Source: Aquabacterium humicola (GTDB taxonomy: Bacteria; Pseudomonadota; Gammaproteobacteria; Burkholderiales; Burkholderiaceae_C). From it: 64,000 nt of DNA. Below the pieces are notes generated by a model that was not told the origin of the DNA, ran no database searches, and saw nothing but the letters and a program-made list of their open reading frames with translations. The DNA is taken from assembly GCF_030167915.1 (NCBI RefSeq), contig NZ_JARGNB010000001.1:2170001-2234000 (forward strand), read 5' to 3'. The position numbers and the translations under genes were made by a program. Below, piece after piece: positions 42,694-51,190 of this stretch (position 1 is its first letter; each line of letters starts with the position of its first letter).

Positions 42694-43499
42694 ACGGCCT
42701 GCGCGAGACGCAACGCGCCTTCGCCGCCGCGGTGGCCGATGGCGCCGAGCCCGGTGCGCTGCTGGCCGACGATCCGCGTGGCGGCCCGCCGGCGCTGTTC
42801 GCCTATCGCCATGCGTACGCGGCCCGGCTGGTCGACGCGCTGCGCGACAACCACGAGGTGCTCGCGCGAGCGCTCGGCGACGAGGGCTTCGAGACGCTGG
42901 CGCGCGCCTACCTGGCGGCGCATCCTTCGCGCACGCCGTCGATCCGCTGGTTCGGGCACCGCCTCGCCGAGTTCATGGCGGCGTCGCTCGACGCCGAGGA
43001 CAGCCTCGTGCCGCACCCGGCCTTCGTCGACCTCGCGCGCATGGACTGGGCGCTGCGCACCGCCTTCGACGCCGCCGACGCGCCGCTGCTCGACCGGGCC
43101 GCGCTGGCCGCCGTGGCCCCCGGCGACTGGCCCGCGCTGCGCTTCACGCTGCACCCGGCGGTGCAGCGCCTCCCGCTGGACTGGGCGGTCGAAGCGGCCT
43201 GGCGCGTGCTGCGCGAAGCCGACCCGGAATCGGGCGACGAACCCGAGCTGCCGGCACCGGAGGCCGCGCCGCACACCCTGCTCGCCTGGCGGCAGGGGCC
43301 GGAGACGCTGTGGCGATCGCTCGCCAGTGACGAAGCCGCGCTGCTGCAGGCACTGGCCGACGGCGCCGACTTCGCGACGCTGTGCGAGCACGCGGTGGGG
43401 TTCGTCGACGAGGATGCCGCGCCGGCCCATGTCGCCGGGCTGCTCGCGCGCTGGCTCGACGACGGGCTGCTGTCGGGCCTGGCCGGGCCGGCGTCCTAG
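42690..43499 (+). CDS. bufC: DUF2063-family partner protein of the MNIO enzyme
   Basis: A 269-residue soluble protein. The N-terminal DUF2063 domain (about 1-95) has [32 protein letters not shown] and [13 protein letters not shown]. The C-terminal part is helical, resembling peptide-recruiting modules. In characterised MNIO systems the partner binds the precursor and delivers it to the oxidase. ATG 42690 overlaps the bufB stop. The gene ends convergently, sharing a 4-base CTAG with the stop of the hydrolase gene. No DoxX-like bufD is present. Confidence 0.88.
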   Translation: MNGLRETQRAFAAAVADGAEPGALLADDPRGGPPALFAYRHAYAARLVDALRDNHEVLARALGDEGFETLARAYLAAHPSRTPSIRWFGHRLAEFMAASLDAEDSLVPHPAFVDLARMDWALRTAFDAADAPLLDRAALAAVAPGDWPALRFTLHPAVQRLPLDWAVEAAWRVLREADPESGDEPELPAPEAAPHTLLAWRQGPETLWRSLASDEAALLQALADGADFATLCEHAVGFVDEDAAPAHVAGLLARWLDDGLLSGLAGPAS

Positions 43500-44566
43500 C
43501 GCTCGAAAGACACGTCCTCGGCGGACTGCCACGCATGCCGTGGCGACGCATGCTGCAGCGAACACTCGACCGCATCGCCGACCGCGCCGCGCAGCCAGGC
43601 GCCGATGAAGGCCGTCTGGTTGCGGTCGGCGAGCACCGGCGTGTGGCCGGTCTCGGGCACGTGCGCCAGCGCGAAGGGCCGGCTCTGCCGCATGCGCTCG
43701 AGGGTCGGCGCCGTCAGCGCATCGGACTGCTCGCCATGCAGCACCAGCACCGGCGCGCCGATCGCCGACCATTCGGCCCACTGGTCGACGCTGCTCGCCG
43801 CGTCGTCGCGGTAGGCCAGCAGCGCGCGCAGGTCGTGCCGGTAGACGCGGCCGCCGTTGTCGGGCGACCAGCAGGTCTGGTGGTAGGCGATGAACAGCCG
43901 CACGTCGTCGGCCACCGGGCCGTCGTGCTTCTGTGCGGCACCGGCCCGGCGCATCAGCTCCTCGGGCGTGCGGAAGACGTAGTGCCGCGCCAGCGTCTCG
44001 GCGCGGCGCAGCCGGCGCGCGCGCGGGATGTGCGGCCCGACGTCGTTGAGCACCAGCCGCGACACCAGCTGCGGCGCCTGCGCCGCCAGCGCCATCGCGA
44101 CGCTGCCGCCCATCGACGAGCCGACCAGCGCCACCGGCTCGCCGCCCAGGTGACCGATCAGCTGGCGCAGCTGCTCGACGTAACTCGCCAGCGTGTACTC
44201 GCTGTGGTCGGCCAGCCAGCCACTGCGGCCGCGGCCGAGCCAGTCCATGCAGACCACGCGGAAGCCCTCGCGCGCGAGGTCGGCGGCGAGGAAGGCGAAG
44301 CGCATCGCGGTGTTCGCGACGCCGCCGCAGCAGATCACCAGCGGCCCGTGGCGCGGACCCCAGTCGGTGCAGGCCACCGGCACCTCGTAGGGCCGGCGCA
44401 GCCGCAGCGGCACGGCGGCCTGCAACGCGACCGCCTGCTGGTAGTCGAAGCCGGCCATCGCGTAGTGGCCGTCGAAGCGGCGGTCGAGCCGTTCGGCGAT
44501 CGCCAGCCAGTCGTGCCAGCCCGGCGGCGGCCAGGCGGACTTGCGCAACGGCGGCAGCCCTGTCAC
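43496..44566 (-). CDS. Alpha/beta hydrolase
   Basis: A 356-residue alpha/beta hydrolase. The strand VVCMDWLGRGRSGW and nucleophile elbow VALVGSSMGGSVAMAL (Ser about 151) are clear; the acid is in VLVLHGEQSDALT and the His in VPETGHTPVLADR. The extended N-terminus (about 60 residues) and C-terminal tail are unusual. Substrate unknown. Its stop overlaps that of bufC in opposite orientation, and its start overlaps the end of the kinase gene (4 bases), so it is probably expressed with the kinase rather than with the bufferin genes. Confidence 0.85.
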   Translation of the reverse strand: MTGLPPLRKSAWPPPGWHDWLAIAERLDRRFDGHYAMAGFDYQQAVALQAAVPLRLRRPYEVPVACTDWGPRHGPLVICCGGVANTAMRFAFLAADLAREGFRVVCMDWLGRGRSGWLADHSEYTLASYVEQLRQLIGHLGGEPVALVGSSMGGSVAMALAAQAPQLVSRLVLNDVGPHIPRARRLRRAETLARHYVFRTPEELMRRAGAAQKHDGPVADDVRLFIAYHQTCWSPDNGGRVYRHDLRALLAYRDDAASSVDQWAEWSAIGAPVLVLHGEQSDALTAPTLERMRQSRPFALAHVPETGHTPVLADRNQTAFIGAWLRGAVGDAVECSLQHASPRHAWQSAEDVSFER

Positions 44567-47076
44567 GGCCGATCCTTCGGCGGCGGCGCGGCGGAGGTTT
44601 CCCGTTCCCGCTCCCGCTCGCGCTGCCGCAGCACGTCGATCATCACGTTGAAGGTGCGCGCGAGCTGGCCGACCTCGTCGCGGCTGTGCACGGTCACCGT
44701 CGCCTTCTCGAAGTCGCCGGCCTTCAGCGCATGCGCCGCGCCGGTCAACGCCTGGATCGGCCGCACGATGCTGCGCGCGAAGCGCAGCGCCAGCCCGGTG
44801 AACAGCAGCCCGACCAGGCCGATGCTGACCAGCAGTTGCCGGTAGAGCTCGTCCACCGGCTGCTCGAAGGCTGCGCGCGGCTCGCTGACGCCGACCACCC
44901 AGCCCTGGCCGGGCACCGGCGCGAAGCCGGCGATCTCGTCGACGCCGGTGATCGCGGAGCGGTAGTTGAGGTGGCCGGGCGATTGCGCGCGCAGCATCGC
45001 CGCCGACAGCTCGGGCTGGTTCAGGTGCTCGATGGTGTCGCGGCGGAAGCGCTGGTCGGCGCGGATCGCCGCCAGCCGGTCCGGCGGCAGCGGCGCGAGG
45101 CTCTTGTACAGCAGGTCCTCGCGCGGGTGGTAGATCACCACGCCGTCGCCGTCGACGAGGAAGGGCGTCAGCGCCGCCTCGCTCGACGACACGCCGGCGG
45201 TGGCGGCAGCCGAGCGCATCTCGTCAAGGATGGCCGCGAACGACGCCGCATGGATGCGCAGCACGACGGCGCCGACCACCGCGCCGGCGGCGTCCTGCAC
45301 CGGCACCGAGAAGAACACGCCCGCCTGCCCGGCCACCGCGCCGACGACGACGCCGGTGATGAAGGGGCGGCCGGCGAGCGCTTCCTGGAAGTACTGGCGG
45401 AAGCGGAAGTTGCGGCCCATCACCTGCGGGTCGTTGGACACCTGCGCGGTGCCGTCGCGGTCCATCACCATCACCAGGTGCACGTCGCGGTTGGCCTGCG
45501 CGATGGCGATCGCCTTCTCGCGCAGCATCGCCTTGCCGGCCTCGTCCGGGGCGCCGAGCCAGCGCACGAAGTCGCTGTCGGTGCCGAGCACGCGCGCGAG
45601 GTTCTGGCTGTCGACGATCAGCTGCGACAGCCGGCCGGCGGTCTGGTGCGCGAGCAGCTCGACCTGGCCGATCTCGCTGGTCAGCAGCGCCTCGCGGCTG
45701 CGGTCGAGGTTGTAGGCCGCGGTCAGCAGCATCGGCAGCAGCGCGGTGACCAGCATCGCGACGGTGAGCTTGACCGCCAGCGGCCAGGCCGACGGCGAGA
45801 AGACGGTGCGAACGCCCTCGAGCGCACGAGCGCCGACACCCTGGTTCGCCGACGCCGCGCCGCGATCGTCGCGGTGCAGCGCCTCCTTCAGCCCCAGCGA
45901 GGCCGCGTGGTCGGCCAGCAGCGCCTGCCGCCACGCGGCGATGTCGCGCGGGCGCTCGCCGGCGCTCGTCGCCAGCGCCCAGTCGATCGCCCGCAGGAAG
46001 GCCTCGCCGTAGCGCCCGCGCCCGGCCTCGACCGCCGGCTTCATCTGCACGCCCGCCGCGCGCGCTTCGGCATCCGGCGGCTTGTGGCCGGTGACGGCCC
46101 AGTACAAGGTCGCGCCGAGCGCGTAGACATCCGTCCACGCGCCCTGCTCGCCGAAGCCGTACTGCTCCAGCGGCGCGAAGCCGGGCGTGACGATCACCGC
46201 CTGTTGGTCGGCCAAGGTGACGGTCTGCGCCGCCGAGCCGAAGTCCAGCAGCACGAAGCGGCCGTCGTCGGCGCGCACCTGGATGTTGTCGGGCTTGATG
46301 TCGCGGTGCAGGAAACCCGCCGCATGCACCACCGCCAGCCCGTCGAGCAGCGGCTGCAGACGCTGCAGCAGGCCGCGCTCGCCGAGCGACTGGTGCTCGG
46401 GCCACCAGGTGCGCAGCGGCTGGCCCTTCTCGTACTCCAGCACCATGTACGCGGTGCGGTGAGCCTCGAAGAAGCGCGCGACGCGCACGATGTTCGGATG
46501 GCGGAAGGTCGCCAGCGTGCGCGCCTCGGCGAGGAACATCTCCAGGCCCAGCTTGTAGCGCTCGCGGTGGCGCGACGCGTTCGGGCTGACGCTGCGGTCG
46601 CCGGTGCGGAAGGCGATCTCCTCCGGCAGGTATTCCTTGATCGCCAGCGGCGCACGCAGGTTGACGTCGGTGGCCAGGTAGGTGATGCCGAAGCCGCCCT
46701 GGCCGAGCACACGTTCGATGCGGTACTCGTGCAGCCGGAAGCCGGGCTGCAGCGCCAGCGGCGGCTGGCGCGGCAGCGGCACCGGCGCCGTCGGTAGTTC
46801 TGGCGGCTCGGGCTCGTCGAGCGCATCGCGGCGATGGCGGGTGACGCGCACGCGCGTCGCTTCGGGATCGGTGTCGCGCCCGCCGGGGAAGGGCTCGGCC
46901 GCCGGGGGCGCCGCCGGGCGCACGCGGGTGGCCTCCGGGTCGGCTGCCGCCGGCGCCCGCGCACGGGTCGCATCGGGATCGACATCGCGCACGCGCGTCG
47001 CATCGGGATCGCCGCCCTGCACGCGGGTGGCGTCCGGGTCGGCCCCGCGCACGCGGGTCGCATCCGGATCGGCCAT
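44563..47076 (-). CDS. Transmembrane Ser/Thr kinase with Cache-like sensor and HAMP
   Basis: An 837-residue protein of unusual design. Residues 1-80 hold six copies of DP(D/E)ATR(V/A). The kinase domain (about 110-375) is complete: glycine loop GQGGFGITYLAT, Lys in LAIKEYLPEE, HRDIKPDNIQV, DFGSAAQ, and APLEQYG with the activation segment. A membrane helix (about 433-455) leads to a periplasmic double-Cache-like domain (about 460-730, including FRQYFQEALAGRPFITGVVV and FSVPVQDAAG). A second helix (about 745-767) and HAMP (about 768-820, RFARSIVRPIQALTGAAHAL) follow, ending in an RE-rich coil. No cyclase, kinase-A or methyl-acceptor output follows the HAMP, so the kinase is presumably the output. 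Targets unknown. Confidence 0.88.
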   Translation of the reverse strand: MADPDATRVRGADPDATRVQGGDPDATRVRDVDPDATRARAPAAADPEATRVRPAAPPAAEPFPGGRDTDPEATRVRVTRHRRDALDEPEPPELPTAPVPLPRQPPLALQPGFRLHEYRIERVLGQGGFGITYLATDVNLRAPLAIKEYLPEEIAFRTGDRSVSPNASRHRERYKLGLEMFLAEARTLATFRHPNIVRVARFFEAHRTAYMVLEYEKGQPLRTWWPEHQSLGERGLLQRLQPLLDGLAVVHAAGFLHRDIKPDNIQVRADDGRFVLLDFGSAAQTVTLADQQAVIVTPGFAPLEQYGFGEQGAWTDVYALGATLYWAVTGHKPPDAEARAAGVQMKPAVEAGRGRYGEAFLRAIDWALATSAGERPRDIAAWRQALLADHAASLGLKEALHRDDRGAASANQGVGARALEGVRTVFSPSAWPLAVKLTVAMLVTALLPMLLTAAYNLDRSREALLTSEIGQVELLAHQTAGRLSQLIVDSQNLARVLGTDSDFVRWLGAPDEAGKAMLREKAIAIAQANRDVHLVMVMDRDGTAQVSNDPQVMGRNFRFRQYFQEALAGRPFITGVVVGAVAGQAGVFFSVPVQDAAGAVVGAVVLRIHAASFAAILDEMRSAAATAGVSSSEAALTPFLVDGDGVVIYHPREDLLYKSLAPLPPDRLAAIRADQRFRRDTIEHLNQPELSAAMLRAQSPGHLNYRSAITGVDEIAGFAPVPGQGWVVGVSEPRAAFEQPVDELYRQLLVSIGLVGLLFTGLALRFARSIVRPIQALTGAAHALKAGDFEKATVTVHSRDEVGQLARTFNVMIDVLRQRERERERETSAAPPPKDRP

Positions 47077-47098
47077 CGCCTGCCGCGCCTTTTGCCGC

Positions 47099-47878
47099 CT
47101 AGATGCAGCGGCCGCCGTCGACTTCCATGCACACGCCGGTGATCATCGTCGCCTCGTCGCTGCACAGGAAGCAGGCCGCGTTGCCCAGATCCTCGGGCAG
47201 CGAGAAGCGGCCGATCGGGATCGTCGACAGGAACTTCGCGCGCATCTCGGGCGTGTCCTCGCCCATGAAGGTGGCCAGGAGCGGCGTCTCGCCGGCCACC
47301 GGGTTCAGCGCGACGACGCGGATGCCGAAGGGCGCCAGTTCGACCGCGCAGGCGCGCGTCGCGGTGATGACCCAGCCCTTGCTGGCGTTGTACCAAGCCA
47401 GGCGCGGCCGCGGGCTGACGCCGGCGGTCGACGCGACGTTGAGCACCACGCCGCGCTGGCCGTGCACGCCTGGCGCGTTGGCCTTCAGGCGCGGCACGAC
47501 CTCGCGCATCGCGAGGTAGATCGCGCGCATGTTGACCGCGGTGATGCGGTCGAACTCGTCCTCGGGCAGGCCTTCGAGCGGCTGCGGCTTGTGGCCGACG
47601 CCGGCGTTGTTGACGAGGATGTCGAGGCGGCCGAAGTGCGCTTCGGCGGCCTCGAACATCAGCCGCACGTCGGCGGCGTCGCTGACGTCGACCCGCGCCG
47701 CGCGCGCCGCCGGCCCGAGCCGCGCGGCGACGTCGAGGCCGGCCTGCAGGTCGCGGTCGGCGATCAGCACCTGCGCGCCCTCGGCGACGAACTTCGCCGC
47801 GATGCCGGCGCCGAAGCCGGAACCGCCGCCGGTGACGATGGCCACCTTGTTCTTCAAGCGCGTGCCGGTGGGGGTCAT
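47099..47878 (-). CDS. Short-chain dehydrogenase/reductase
   Basis: A 259-residue classical SDR with TGGGSGFGAGIA cofactor motif (about 16-27), NNAGVG, catalytic Ser in VLNVASTAGV and WYNASKG (Tyr and Lys). It resembles FabG-like or glucose-1-dehydrogenase-like reductases, and the aspartate after the second strand (LIADRD) suggests NAD preference. Substrate unknown. It lies upstream of the kinase gene on the same strand with a 22-base gap, and downstream of the toxin gene. Confidence 0.87.
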   Translation of the reverse strand: MTPTGTRLKNKVAIVTGGGSGFGAGIAAKFVAEGAQVLIADRDLQAGLDVAARLGPAARAARVDVSDAADVRLMFEAAEAHFGRLDILVNNAGVGHKPQPLEGLPEDEFDRITAVNMRAIYLAMREVVPRLKANAPGVHGQRGVVLNVASTAGVSPRPRLAWYNASKGWVITATRACAVELAPFGIRVVALNPVAGETPLLATFMGEDTPEMRAKFLSTIPIGRFSLPEDLGNAACFLCSDEATMITGVCMEVDGGRCI

Positions 47879-47896
47879 GTGAGTCTCCTCATGTGT

Positions 47897-48313
47897 TCAG
47901 TCGGCGAGCAGGTTGTGGAAGGGCTTGCGCTGCTTCCAGCGGTAGGCGCCGAAATCGCGCTGGTCGGTCGTGAGGATGCGTCCATGGCCCAGGTGTTCGG
48001 CCAGCAGGACCAGCGTCGCGTCGGCCAGGTCCATCGGCAACTTGGCGTACTTGCGCATCAATGCCGGAATCGTCGCCCGCTGCAGCGGGGGCGGGTCCCA
48101 CACCACGATCGCGCCTGCCACCACGTCCTCCATCAGGCCGATGGCGAACTCGATGCCCAGCCGCGCCGCCAGCAGGTGCGTTGTCTCCGCCAGGACGGCC
48201 CACGTCGTCACCCAGCCTTCCGCGACGGTGTCGGCAGCAGCACTCGCGCGCGCATGCCAGCGATCATCGGCATCGGCCAGCGCGAACAGAAAGCCGCTGT
48301 CGACGGCGATCAC
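47897..48313 (-). CDS. PIN-domain toxin (VapC-type)
   Basis: A 138-residue PIN-domain ribonuclease-like protein. Acidic active-site residues are seen in AVDSGFLFALADADD (D5), the WAVLAETTHLL helix (Glu), MDLADATLV and TTDQRDF. VapC toxins cleave RNA, often initiator tRNA or rRNA. GTG 48313 overlaps the antitoxin stop (GTGA), the usual antitoxin-first order. Cellular target not predictable. Confidence 0.88.
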   Translation of the reverse strand: MIAVDSGFLFALADADDRWHARASAAADTVAEGWVTTWAVLAETTHLLAARLGIEFAIGLMEDVVAGAIVVWDPPPLQRATIPALMRKYAKLPMDLADATLVLLAEHLGHGRILTTDQRDFGAYRWKQRKPFHNLLAD

Positions 48314-48570
48314 TTGCGCCGCAACCCGTGCTTGGCCTCGAGGCTCTCGGCGACGTATTGCTTGACGTTGGATGCGATGTCGCTACGGCCGCTGTGGCCC
48401 TTGCCGATCAGACGGCCGAAATGCTTCAGCGTGGGCTGGCGGGAACGCACCTCGTCGTAGTAGCGCGCGACGCTCTCGCGGACGACATGGCTGACGCTCT
48501 CGCCGGTCGTCTCGACGAGGTACTCGAGCTGCTTCTGGGTCTCGTCATCGAGGCGAGCATTGACACGCAT
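48310..48570 (-). CDS. Ribbon-helix-helix antitoxin (VapB/CopG type)
   Basis: An 86-residue protein. An N-terminal RHH DNA-binding segment (RVNARLDDETQKQLEYLVE, then GESVSHVVRESVARYY) is followed by a C-terminal toxin-binding tail rich in Lys and Arg. ATG 48570 is supported by AGGAGG 6 bases upstream; an earlier Met at 48603 lacks one. It should neutralise the PIN toxin encoded next and repress their shared promoter. Confidence 0.85.
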   Translation of the reverse strand: MRVNARLDDETQKQLEYLVETTGESVSHVVRESVARYYDEVRSRQPTLKHFGRLIGKGHSGRSDIASNVKQYVAESLEAKHGLRRK

Positions 48571-48615
48571 GGCCGTCCTCCTGTCTTCCGGACTGTCATC
48601 CATTGTATGACAGCG

Positions 48616-50073
48616 TCATCCATGCCGGATCGCCACCGTCTTCAGCGCCGAGAAGCCGTACAGCGCCTCGAAGCCCTTTTCGCGGCCGTGGCCCGACTGC
48701 TTGACGCCGCCGAAGGGCAGCTCGATGCCGCCGCCGGCACCGTAGTTGTTGACGAAGACCTGGCCGCACTTCAGCCGCTTGGCGACGCGGAACTGCCGCC
48801 CGCCATCGCGCGTCCAGACGCCGGCGACGAGGCCGAAGTTGGTGCCGTTGGCGATGGCCACCGCGTGATCCTCGCCGTCGAACGGGATCACCACCTGCAC
48901 CGGGCCGAAGATCTCTTCCTGCGCGAGGCGGTGCTCGGGCGTCACCGGCGCCAGCAGCGTCGGCGGCACGTAGCAGCCGCGCTCGGGCAGGCCGGGCGGC
49001 AGCGTCGCCTGCGCGGCGATGCGCAGGCCGCTGTCGTGCGCCGCGGCGAGATAGCCCTGCACGATGTCGCGCTGCCGCGCCGAGATCAGCGGGCCGACGT
49101 CGAGATCGTCCAGCGCCGGCCCGACGCGCAGCGCGCGGTAGCGCTCGGCCATGCGCGCGACCACCTCGTCGAAGACCGGCCGCTCGACGAGGATGCGCGA
49201 CGCCGCCGAGCAGGTCTGGCCGGCGTTCTGGATGCCGGCGTTGACCAGGAAGGGCAGCGCCGCGTCGAGGTCGGCATCGGCGAAGACCAGCTGCGGGCTC
49301 TTGCCGCCGAGCTCCAGCGTGACCGGGATGGTGTTGCGCGCGGCGGCGGCCTGCACCAGCCGGCCGACCGCCACCGAGCCGGTGAAGGACAGGTGCGCGA
49401 CGCCGGGATGCGCGGTCAGCGCCGCGCCGGCTTCTTCACCCAGCCCCGGCACGATGTTCAGCGCGCCCGCCGGCAGGCCGGCCTCCAGCGCCAGGCGGCC
49501 GAAGGCCAGCGCGGTGAGGCAGGCCTCCTCGGCGGGCTTGAGCACGCAGGCATTGCCCATCGCCAGCGCCGCGCCGACCGAGCGGCCGATGATCTGCATC
49601 GGGTAGTTCCACGGCACGATGTGGCCGGTGACGCCGTGCGGCTCGCGCAGCGTCAGCGCGGTGTAGCCGTCGGCGAACGGGATCGTCTGGCCGTGCACCT
49701 TGTCGGCCGCGCCGCCGTAGAACTCGAGGTAGCGCGCCAGCGCCAGCGCGTCGGCGCGGCCCTGCTTGACCGGCTTGCCGACGTCGCGCGCTTCGAGCTC
49801 CGCCAGCTCGTCGGCGGCGTCGGCCACCCGCGCCGACAGCTTCAGCAGCAGCCGGCCACGTTCGGCGGCAGTCAGCCGGCCCCAGTCGCCGTCGAGCGCC
49901 GCCTGCGCGGCGGCCACCGCGGCATCGATGTCGGCCGCCGTGCCGCGCGCAATCTGCGCCAGCAGCGACCCGTCGCTCGGATCGATCAGCGGCAGCGTCT
50001 CGCCGCTCGCGCCCGGCGACCAGCGGCCGCCGATGAGGACTTGCGTGGTGTCGAAGGGAATCGTCGCGGCCAT
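48616..50073 (-). CDS. Aldehyde dehydrogenase (NAD(P)-dependent)
   Basis: A 485-residue ALDH superfamily enzyme. The catalytic Cys is in NAGQTCSAASR (about residue 285), the Glu in TLELGGKSPQLV (about 250), and NAD-binding FTGSVAVGRLV. The IVPWNYPMQIIGRSVG segment and GVKQSGHGREKGFEAL near the end place it in the betaine/gamma-aminobutyraldehyde or similar amine-aldehyde group; the exact substrate is uncertain. ATG 50073 is preferred. It is divergent from the first permease gene of the peptide importer. Confidence 0.88.
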   Translation of the reverse strand: MAATIPFDTTQVLIGGRWSPGASGETLPLIDPSDGSLLAQIARGTAADIDAAVAAAQAALDGDWGRLTAAERGRLLLKLSARVADAADELAELEARDVGKPVKQGRADALALARYLEFYGGAADKVHGQTIPFADGYTALTLREPHGVTGHIVPWNYPMQIIGRSVGAALAMGNACVLKPAEEACLTALAFGRLALEAGLPAGALNIVPGLGEEAGAALTAHPGVAHLSFTGSVAVGRLVQAAAARNTIPVTLELGGKSPQLVFADADLDAALPFLVNAGIQNAGQTCSAASRILVERPVFDEVVARMAERYRALRVGPALDDLDVGPLISARQRDIVQGYLAAAHDSGLRIAAQATLPPGLPERGCYVPPTLLAPVTPEHRLAQEEIFGPVQVVIPFDGEDHAVAIANGTNFGLVAGVWTRDGGRQFRVAKRLKCGQVFVNNYGAGGGIELPFGGVKQSGHGREKGFEALYGFSALKTVAIRHG

Positions 50074-50160
50074 CTCGATCGCTCCGCCAAGGGCAACAGG
50101 GGAACAGAGGGTTTGGGGCATGATAGTTCTCATGTCCCGCACCGCTGCGCACCAGCCCGC

Positions 50161-51123
50161 ATGAGCGTTTTCCTGGCCAGGCGCCTCGCGACCTTCTTCG
50201 CCACGCTGGCGGTCGCCTCGCTGCTGGTGTTCGCGGTGCTGGAGCTGCTGCCGGGCAATGTTGCGCAGGTGATGCTGGGCGATACCGCGACGCCCGAATC
50301 GATCGCCGCGCTGGAGAAGAAGCTCGGCCTCGACCGGCCGGCGAGCGAGCGCTACATCACCTGGATCGCCGGCCTGGTGCAGGGCGAGACCGCCAACAGC
50401 CTGTCCTACGGCACGCCCACCGCCGAGCTGATCGTCGAGCGCCTGCGCGTGACCGTGCCGCTGGCGCTGCTGGCGATGGCCCTGACCACGGTGCTCGCGC
50501 TGGCCTTCGGCATCTATGCCGCGGCGCGCCACAACCGCGCCGGCGACGTCGGCGTGATGCTGGCGTCGCAGCTGGGCATCGCCGTGCCCAACTTCTGGTT
50601 CGCGATCATGCTGATCCTGCTGTTCGCGGTGCAGCTGCAGTGGGTGTCGGCCGGCGGCTTCCCGGGCTGGAGCGAAGCCGACGGCGGCGGTCTCGGCCCG
50701 GCGCTGCAGTCGCTGGCGCTGCCGGCGATCGCGCTGGCGCTGGTGCAGGCGGCGATCCTGGCGCGGGTGACGCGCTCGTCGGTGCTCGAGGTGATGCGCG
50801 AGGACTACGTCAGGACCGCCAGAGCCAAGGGCCTCAGTAGCCGGGCGACCTTGTGGCGCCACGTGCTGCGCAACGCGATGATCCCGGTGCTGACGATCAT
50901 GGGCCTGCAATTCGCGAACCTGATCACCGGCACCATCGTGGTCGAGAACGTCTTCGTACTGCCGGGCATCGGCCGGCTCGTCTTCCAGGCCATCGCCAAC
51001 CGCGACCTCGTCGTCGTGCGCGACGTCGTGATGCTGCTGGTGGCGATCGTCATCGTCGTCAACTTCGTCGTCGACGTGCTGTACGCGCTGGTCGATCCGC
51101 GGCTGCGGGCGAGCGACGCATGA
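50161..51123 (+). CDS. dppB: Peptide-type ABC importer permease 1 (DppB-like)
   Basis: A 320-residue permease with six membrane helices. The N-terminal FLARRLATFFATLAVASLLV and LELLPGNVAQVMLG are typical of the DppB/OppB family, and the cytoplasmic loop EDYVRTARAKGLSSRATLWR is the ATPase-coupling EAA motif. It is probably one half of the membrane channel with the next gene. The operon is incomplete here: ATPases and binding protein matching this type lie at 60.8-64 kb. Dipeptide, glutathione or nickel are possible substrates. Confidence 0.92.
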   Translation: MSVFLARRLATFFATLAVASLLVFAVLELLPGNVAQVMLGDTATPESIAALEKKLGLDRPASERYITWIAGLVQGETANSLSYGTPTAELIVERLRVTVPLALLAMALTTVLALAFGIYAAARHNRAGDVGVMLASQLGIAVPNFWFAIMLILLFAVQLQWVSAGGFPGWSEADGGGLGPALQSLALPAIALALVQAAILARVTRSSVLEVMREDYVRTARAKGLSSRATLWRHVLRNAMIPVLTIMGLQFANLITGTIVVENVFVLPGIGRLVFQAIANRDLVVVRDVVMLLVAIVIVVNFVVDVLYALVDPRLRASDA

Positions 51124-51190
51124 GCCCGCCGGGCCGCCCCAAGGGCTCATTCCCCCTCGGGGGGACGGCGCGAAGCGCCCAGGGGGCCGC
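51120..51190 (+). repeat. Intergenic hairpin repeat between the two permease genes
   Basis: First stem ATGAGCCC (51120-51127) with GGGCTCAT (51143-51150), overlapping the stop codon of permease 1; second stem TCCCCC (51151-51156) with GGGGGA (51160-51165); third GGCGC/GCGCC near 51167-51179. It ends at the ATG of permease 2. Compared with the copies at 23069 and 25513 the first stem has different bases that still pair. Confidence 0.8.

Noticed and set aside
48061-50160. Long N-terminal extension of the first peptide permease frame
   Set aside because: The frame is open upstream of ATG 50161 only because it is antisense to the aldehyde dehydrogenase and toxin genes; the permease family starts at 50161.
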